A DNA stretch of 44,820 nucleotides from Streptomyces gelaticus (GTDB taxonomy: Bacteria; Actinomycetota; Actinomycetes; Streptomycetales; Streptomycetaceae), in contig NZ_BMTF01000036.1 of NCBI RefSeq assembly GCF_014649535.1, forward strand, positions 1 through 44,820, written 5' to 3'. Each line of letters begins with the position of its first letter. The stretch's first letter is position 1. Below the pieces are notes generated by a model, which worked only from the letters and a program-made list of their open reading frames with translations, made no database searches and was not told the DNA's origin. The translations under genes and the position numbers were made by a program. Shown here piece after piece: positions 40,357 through 44,820 of this stretch.

Positions 40357-41357
40357 GGCCCGGCCGACGACCGTACGCACGCGCCTACCGCTCCAGGACC
40401 CGGCGGCTGCTGGAGCGGCATCTGGCCGCGATGCTGGTGACCGCCCTGGTCTCGATGGGCGCCCTGCTCCTCTCGTACCGCGAGGTCCAGATCTCGGCGG
40501 GCGAGATGCGCGCCCGGGGCGCCCCGGCCGTCCAGGGCGTGGCCGCCACCCAGCTCGCCCTGCTGCGCGCCCACAAGGAGGCCGAGGGCTCCATGAGGAG
40601 CGGCATCGCCGACGTGGTCGGGGCCGGTGCCCGCTACGAGAACCAACTGGCCGCCGCCGACCAGGGGTTGTCCCGGCTCTCCGACGTACAGATCGACGGG
40701 GACCGCGGGCGCGGGGTGCTCGAAACCGTGAACGGGGTGCTCACCTCGTACAGCAGCTCCATCACCCCCGGCGCGGTGAAGTACGTGTCGGACGAGCCGA
40801 TGCAGAAGGAGAAGTTCTCCGAGGCCGAAACCCTCCTCACCCGCAAGGGCACCGGCGTGGTGCCGCGTCTGGACGTCCTCCAGGGGAACCAGATGACCAG
40901 GATCGGCACGCTCACCACGATGAGCCCCGTGCAGTGGTCCGGCTGGGCGGTCGCCGAACTCGGCCTGCTGGCCATGGTCCTGATCACCCTTTCCGCACTG
41001 TGGGTGCTGCGCACCCGCTGCGGCCACAGCCTCGATCTCTGCCTGCTCGTATCGCTGCTGGCCGTCGTCTTCCTCGCGACGGGCCCGCTGATCGCGACGA
41101 GCATCACCCAGGACCGGCTGGCCACCGCCCGCGACGGGCTGATCCGGATCGAACAACAGGCACACGACCACCGCGACCTGGCGGGATCCCAGCAGGCCGT
41201 CACCGACATGTCGACCCGGGTGCGCGCCCAACTGGCCGCCCAGGGCTGGCAGAGCGGCGTCTACTACGGGGCGCTCGCGGCCGGCGCCCTGATCGTGCTG
41301 CTGCCCGCCGTCGGCATGGGCCGCCATCTGAACGCCGACTACTGGAGGACCGGATGA
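40353..41357 (+). CDS. Four-TM membrane protein, GlnX-like by context
   Basis: The protein has 334 residues. GTG 40353 overlaps the previous stop (GTGA) with GGAGG (40343-40347) 5 bases upstream. A basic N-tail (RPGRRPYARAYRSRTRRLLERH) leads to TM1 (about 24-42). A 155-residue extracytoplasmic helical domain (about 43-197, EVQISAGEMRARGAPAVQGVAATQLALLRA...) follows, then TM2 (198-219), TM3 (228-250) and TM4 (302-322). The domain resembles the four-helix sensor modules of chemoreceptors and mycobacterial GlnX, which links the GlnH lipoprotein to PknG. Sequence similarity to GlnX was not tested. The role follows from topology and operon position. Confidence 0.75.
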   Translation: MRPGRRPYARAYRSRTRRLLERHLAAMLVTALVSMGALLLSYREVQISAGEMRARGAPAVQGVAATQLALLRAHKEAEGSMRSGIADVVGAGARYENQLAAADQGLSRLSDVQIDGDRGRGVLETVNGVLTSYSSSITPGAVKYVSDEPMQKEKFSEAETLLTRKGTGVVPRLDVLQGNQMTRIGTLTTMSPVQWSGWAVAELGLLAMVLITLSALWVLRTRCGHSLDLCLLVSLLAVVFLATGPLIATSITQDRLATARDGLIRIEQQAHDHRDLAGSQQAVTDMSTRVRAQLAAQGWQSGVYYGALAAGALIVLLPAVGMGRHLNADYWRTG

Positions 41358-42586
41358 TGCTGCGTGCCCGCGCCGTCCTGCTCGTCCTGTGTCTGGCGCT
41401 GGTCGCGGCGGGCTGCGGGCTCGCCGCGCCCGGCGGTGGCGACGAGCAGCCGAAGGTGACGATCCTCGGGCCGTGGACCGACGACCAGGAGAAGCAGTTC
41501 AAGGCCGTCCTCGACACCCTGGAAACCCCGTACACCTACCAGGGCACCGCCGCCACCCGGGAGGTCCTGCTCGCCGCCGTGCAGGCCGGCAATCCGCCCG
41601 ACATCGCGATCCTGCCGGGCGTCGGGGACCTCGTCGAGTACGCCGCGGAGGGGCGGCTGCGTCCGCTGGGCAAGGGGGCGGGCGCGAAGTACGGCAGGCC
41701 CTGGCAGCCGGAGGCGAAGCGCATAGAGGCCGATCTCTGGGTGCCGCTCAAGGCGGACCTCAAGAGCATCGTCTGGTACCGCAAGGACCGGCCGCCGCCC
41801 TCCTACCCCGCGCCGCTGGCGTCCTGGTGCATCGGCATGGGCGACGACGGGGCATCGGGCTGGCCGGGCAGCGACTGGATCGAGGACCTGATCCTGCAGA
41901 CGGCGGGCCCGGTGCTGTACGAGCGGTGGGCGACCGGGGAGCTGAAATGGACGGACGGTCCGGTGCTCAACGCCTGGAGCCTGTGGGCCGGCCTGCTGGC
42001 CCAGGACCCCGAGGCCGCCCGCCGGGCCCTGCTCGGCGATCACCGGGGCCGGCCCGGCGGGCACGGACTGCTCTTCGCCGGCGGCTGCACGCTGGAGCAC
42101 CAGGGCTCCTTCGCCCGGTTCTTCTACGGGGACCGCAGCGGGCGGGCCGCCTTCACGGACTCCGCGCCGCTGCTGCCCTCGGGCCCGAGGCTCAAGGGCC
42201 GCGAGGTGTCGGCCGACTTCGCCGCGCTCTTCGGCGACTTTGCGCAGGCCCGCGATCTGCTCACCCGGCTCACCTCGCGCCGGGCACAGGAGGAATGGGG
42301 CCGCAGGGCCGGGGTATTCTCGCCGGACCCCGACGTGCCCGCCAGGAAGGGGGCGGTCGAGAAGCAGATCAGCAGCCGTCTCACCGACCAGCGGGTGCCG
42401 CTCTGCCTGGACGCGTCGGACGTGATGCCCGCCGCCGTGCGGGACGCCTTCTACGAGGCGGTGCTGCTGACCATCGCCCACCCCGATGCCCCGGTGCGGG
42501 ACCGGCTCGACGACGTCCAACGGGTGCAGAACGCCCAACCGGAGCACACCCCGAGGCTGACCGGGGTGTGCAGCAGACCACAGTGA
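41354..42586 (+). CDS. Substrate-binding lipoprotein, GlnH-like by context
   Basis: The protein has 410 residues. A lipoprotein signal (MLRARAVLLVLCLALVAAGC, Cys21) would tether it outside the membrane. The mature part is a periplasmic-binding-protein fold of the extracellular solute-binding type: PKVTILGPWTDDQEKQFKAVLD, GNPPDIAILPGVGDLVEYAAEGRLRPL, WVPLKADLKSIVWYRKD and ASWCIGMGDDGASGWPGSDWIEDL. There is no ABC permease or ATPase nearby, so it probably reports a ligand rather than imports one. ATG 41354 overlaps the previous stop (ATGA). In mycobacteria GlnH binds aspartate, glutamate or glutamine; the ligand here is unknown. The length and PBP type (sugar-type family 1 look) differ from GlnH, so the ligand may be a sugar. 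Confidence 0.82.
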   Translation: MMLRARAVLLVLCLALVAAGCGLAAPGGGDEQPKVTILGPWTDDQEKQFKAVLDTLETPYTYQGTAATREVLLAAVQAGNPPDIAILPGVGDLVEYAAEGRLRPLGKGAGAKYGRPWQPEAKRIEADLWVPLKADLKSIVWYRKDRPPPSYPAPLASWCIGMGDDGASGWPGSDWIEDLILQTAGPVLYERWATGELKWTDGPVLNAWSLWAGLLAQDPEAARRALLGDHRGRPGGHGLLFAGGCTLEHQGSFARFFYGDRSGRAAFTDSAPLLPSGPRLKGREVSADFAALFGDFAQARDLLTRLTSRRAQEEWGRRAGVFSPDPDVPARKGAVEKQISSRLTDQRVPLCLDASDVMPAAVRDAFYEAVLLTIAHPDAPVRDRLDDVQRVQNAQPEHTPRLTGVCSRPQ

Positions 42587-42612
42587 GTCTTTGTCGGACT
42601 CGCACAAAGACT
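42586..42612. terminator. Hairpin AGTCTTTGT/ACAAAGACT after the PknG operon
   Basis: AGTCTTTGT (42586-42594) and ACAAAGACT (42604-42612) form a perfect 9-bp inverted repeat with a 9-base spacer, starting at the last base of the stop codon. The AT-rich arms are unusual for a terminator here, so an operator role is also possible. Confidence 0.5.
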
Positions 42613-42617
42613 GCCCC

Positions 42618-42631
42618 GTACCGGCTGGTAC
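42618..42631. promoter_or_regulatory. Palindrome GTACCGGCTGGTAC upstream of accB
   Basis: A 14-bp palindrome with one mismatched pair, about 110 bases before accB. It is a candidate operator for a regulator of acyl-CoA carboxylase genes. Position relative to the -10 suggests upstream binding. Confidence 0.4.
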
Positions 42632-42727
42632 TTCGCCTGCATGCCGCCCGGATTCTGTGGGGCTCCACCAGGAAACGGGTCAGGAGACTGTACGGAGTCG
42701 ACGGCAGGATTTACTTGCCCGGCTTCG

Positions 42728-42733
42728 TAGGGT
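42728..42733 (+). promoter_or_regulatory. -10 box (TAGGGT) for a leaderless accB transcript
   Basis: TAGGGT ends 6 bases before ATG 42740, the same hexamer and spacing as at leuB. There is no Shine-Dalgarno in between. Confidence 0.55.
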
Positions 42734-42739
42734 CGGTAC

Positions 42740-44323
42740 ATGACCGTTGTGGACGAAACCCCGGGCGAGCCGAGCGACACCCGTGGCCGGGTGGCCGAAC
42801 TGCTGGCACTGCGTGAGCAGGCCCGTCGCGGACCGAGTGACCGGGCGACCGAGGCGCAGCACGCCAAGGGCAAGCTGACGGCGCGTGAGCGCATCGCGCT
42901 GCTCCTGGACGAGGGTTCGTTCAAGGAGGTCGAGCAGCTGCGCCGGCACCGGGCGACCGGTTTCGGCCTGGAGGCGAAGAAGCCGTACACCGACGGTGTC
43001 ATCACCGGCTGGGGCACGGTCGACGGCCGCACGGTCTTCGTCTACGCGCACGACTTCCGGATCTTCGGCGGTGCGCTGGGCGAGGCCCATGCCACGAAGA
43101 TCCACAAGATCATGGACATGGCCATCTCGGCCGGTGCCCCGCTGGTGTCGCTGAACGACGGCGCGGGCGCCCGTATCCAGGAGGGCGTCTCGGCGCTCGC
43201 CGGCTACGGCGGGATCTTCCAGCGCAACACCCGGGCCTCGGGCGTGATCCCGCAGATCAGTGTGATGCTCGGCCCGTGCGCGGGCGGCGCGGCGTACAGC
43301 CCGGCCCTCACCGACTTCGTGTTCATGGTCCGTGAGACCTCGCAGATGTTCATCACCGGACCGGACGTGGTCAAGGCGGTGACGGGCGAGGAGATCACCC
43401 AGAACGGGCTCGGCGGCGCCGATGTGCACGCGGAGACCTCGGGCGTCGCGCATTTCGCGTACGACGACGAGGAGACCTGCATCGCCGAGGTCCGCTACCT
43501 GATCGGCATGCTGCCCTCGAACAACCGCGAGAACCCGCCCACCGCCGCGAGCGACGACCCAGCCGACCGGCGCGGCGACGTCCTGCTCGACCTGGTCCCG
43601 GCCGACGGCAACCGCCCGTACGACATGCACAAGGTCATCGAGGAGCTCGTCGACGACGGCGACTACCTGGAGATCCACGAGCGCTGGGCCCGCAACATCG
43701 TCTGTGCCCTGGCACGGATGGACGGCCAGGTCGTCGGCATCGTCGCCAACCAGCCGCAGTCCCTGGCCGGCGTCCTGGACATCGAGGCCTCCGAGAAGGC
43801 CGCTCGATTCGTTCAGATGTGTGATGCATTCAACATCCCCATCATCACTCTTTTGGACGTACCCGGCTTCCTGCCCGGCGTCGATCAGGAGCACGGTGGA
43901 ATCATTCGGCACGGCGCGAAGCTGCTCTACGCGTACTGCAACGCCACCGTGCCGAGGATCTCGCTGATCCTGCGCAAGGCGTACGGCGGTGCGTACATCG
44001 TGATGGACAGCCAGTCCATCGGAGCGGATCTGACCTACGCCTGGCCGACCAACGAGATCGCGGTGATGGGCGCCGAGGGCGCCGCCAACGTCATCTTCCG
44101 TCGGCAGATCGCCGACGCCGAGGACCCGGAAGCCATGCGGAAGCGCATGGTCAAGGAGTACAAGGCGGAACTGATGCATCCGTACTACGCGGCCGAGCGC
44201 GGCCTGGTCGACGACGTCATCGACCCCGCCGAGACCCGCGAGGTGCTGATCGCCTCGCTGGCCATGCTCCGCTCCAAGCACGCCGACCTGCCGTCCCGCA
44301 AGCACGGCAACCCCCCGCAGTAG
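42740..44323 (+). CDS. accB: Acyl-CoA carboxylase beta (carboxyltransferase) subunit
   Basis: Transfers carboxyl from biotin to acetyl- or propionyl-CoA, making malonyl- or methylmalonyl-CoA for fatty acid and polyketide synthesis. The protein has 527 residues, normal for AccB/PccB. Both crotonase-like halves are present. The first has HAKGKLTARERIALLLDEGSF, the CoA site DGAGARIQEG and GPCAGGAAYSPALTDF. The second has LDVPGFLPGVDQEHGGIIRHGAKLLYAY and ILRKAYGGAYIVMDSQ. The epsilon subunit gene follows 70 bases later, the recalled accB-accE pair of S. coelicolor. Acetyl versus propionyl preference is not decided by sequence alone. The biotin-bearing alpha subunit is elsewhere. Confidence 0.95.
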   Translation: MTVVDETPGEPSDTRGRVAELLALREQARRGPSDRATEAQHAKGKLTARERIALLLDEGSFKEVEQLRRHRATGFGLEAKKPYTDGVITGWGTVDGRTVFVYAHDFRIFGGALGEAHATKIHKIMDMAISAGAPLVSLNDGAGARIQEGVSALAGYGGIFQRNTRASGVIPQISVMLGPCAGGAAYSPALTDFVFMVRETSQMFITGPDVVKAVTGEEITQNGLGGADVHAETSGVAHFAYDDEETCIAEVRYLIGMLPSNNRENPPTAASDDPADRRGDVLLDLVPADGNRPYDMHKVIEELVDDGDYLEIHERWARNIVCALARMDGQVVGIVANQPQSLAGVLDIEASEKAARFVQMCDAFNIPIITLLDVPGFLPGVDQEHGGIIRHGAKLLYAYCNATVPRISLILRKAYGGAYIVMDSQSIGADLTYAWPTNEIAVMGAEGAANVIFRRQIADAEDPEAMRKRMVKEYKAELMHPYYAAERGLVDDVIDPAETREVLIASLAMLRSKHADLPSRKHGNPPQ

Positions 44324-44393
44324 TCCGCACGCCGCGCAGCACCCCTGCCGAGCCCGCGAAGACCTGCCTGCCGAGAAGACGGAGAAACCACCC

Positions 44394-44597
44394 ATGTCCA
44401 CTGCCGCCGAGTCCGTGCTGCGCGTCGAGAAGGGTCTCGCCGACCCCGAGGAACTGGCCGCGATAACCGCGGTCCTCCTCGCCCGCGCCGCCGCCCAGCC
44501 CGCCGCACCCCCCGCCCACCGCGGCCGCAACACCGCCGGGTGGCGCCGCCTGGAGCGCACCCCGGGCTTCCGTGCCCCGCACTCCTGGCAGGGCTGA
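44394..44597 (+). CDS. accE: Acyl-CoA carboxylase epsilon subunit
   Basis: A small activator subunit of 67 residues. The fold-defining N-terminal helix is VLRVEKGLADPEELAAITAVLLARAA. A Pro/Ala linker and the tail RNTAGWRRLERTPGFRAPHSWQG follow, typical of AccE/PccE. ACGGAG (44379-44384) lies 9 bases before ATG 44394. It stabilises the alpha-beta complex and is co-transcribed with accB. Confidence 0.92.
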   Translation: MSTAAESVLRVEKGLADPEELAAITAVLLARAAAQPAAPPAHRGRNTAGWRRLERTPGFRAPHSWQG

Positions 44598-44609
44598 CGC
44601 GCAAGACGT

Positions 44610-44649
44610 GAAAGGGCCCCGCACTCCTTCCGGAGTGCGGGGCCCTTTC
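44610..44649. terminator. Strong bidirectional terminator after accE
   Basis: GAAAGGGCCCCGCACTCC (44610-44627) and its perfect 18-bp complement (44632-44649) enclose a 4-base loop TTCC. It serves accE and the convergent minus-strand gene. Confidence 0.92.
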
Positions 44650-44656
44650 TACGTCC

Positions 44657-44820
44657 TTAGCGCAGCCGCGCCATGAGCGCGTGCTCGACGAGCGTGATCA
44701 GCGCGCTCTTGGCGTCGGCACGGTGGCGTGCGTCCGTGGTCAGGATCGGGGTGTCGGGTCCGATCTGGAGGGCCTCGCGGACCTCGTCGGGGGTGTAGGG
44801 CTGGTGTCCGTCGAAGCCGT
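44657..44820 (-). CDS. CvnD-like GTP-binding protein, C-terminal part
   Basis: About 54 codons are present, ending in the TAA at 44657-44659 (minus strand). They read FDGHQPYTPDEVREALQIGPDTPILTTDARHRADAKSALITLVEHALMARLR. The pattern VREAL...P...DAR......ITLVEHAL is the C-terminus of the MglA-like GTPase (CvnD) of Streptomyces conservons, which act with a membrane kinase-like CvnA, CvnB and CvnC. The GTP-binding motifs and start lie beyond the window. Confidence 0.82.
   Translation of the reverse strand, partial: GFDGHQPYTPDEVREALQIGPDTPILTTDARHRADAKSALITLVEHALMARLR

Noticed and set aside
36085..40380. Minus-strand open frame of about 1431 codons across the PknG operon
   Set aside because: Shadow frame opposite well-supported kinase and VWA genes; no motifs or ribosome site.

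Overview
The window is high-GC actinobacterial DNA. Gene content, codon bias, intrinsic hairpin terminators without long T-tracts and only two in-frame TTA codons all point to Streptomyces. From memory, the backbone order (ilvC, serA, proline catabolism, leuB, ilvE, ureAB-ureC, agmatine deiminase, cimA, accB-accE, then a conservon GTPase) matches the S. coelicolor core around SCO5514-SCO5541. That synteny is recalled, not computed.

Left core block (1-18.7 kb). It holds the end of ilvC, serA, a TetR regulator, a PucR-type regulator divergent from the two-step proline degradation operon (proline dehydrogenase and P5C dehydrogenase), an iodotyrosine-deiminase-like flavoprotein, an AAC(2')-like acetyltransferase, a 42-residue small protein behind a palindromic repeat leader, leuB and ilvE. 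Next comes a ureAB-ureC-agmatine deiminase-TetR-MHS transporter group behind a striking four-half-site operator, then cimA behind a leader with an Ile-Ile peptide and a terminator.

Accessory middle (18.7-35.1 kb). It holds a secreted glycine-rich membrane protein, a SpoIIE-type phosphatase/ATPase sensor, a CPYC flavoprotein, YceI, a secreted M15-like metallopeptidase and a secreted ALF-repeat protein. A decayed zone follows, with an IS transposase tail and a truncated GH64 glucanase that still has a CebR-like operator. Then come an XRE/DUF397/ATPase module, a TTA-containing metallo-beta-lactamase-fold protein, an AraC tail remnant and a large secreted GH101 endo-alpha-N-acetylgalactosaminidase.

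Standout system (35.2-42.6 kb). This is a tightly overlapping five-gene operon: trypsin-like protease with a degenerate STAND-like half, PknG-type kinase, VWA/zinc-ribbon protein, four-TM membrane protein and substrate-binding lipoprotein. The last two sit with the kinase as glnX and glnH do with pknG in mycobacteria. This suggests an extracellular nutrient-sensing phospho-relay expanded with a protease and a VWA scaffold. Its first gene has a TTA codon, so it may depend on bldA.

Right end (42.7-44.8 kb). The core resumes with accB-accE, the carboxyltransferase and epsilon subunits of an acyl-CoA carboxylase, and the C-terminus of a CvnD-like GTPase on the minus strand. I saw no tRNA, rRNA, CRISPR array or replication origin.
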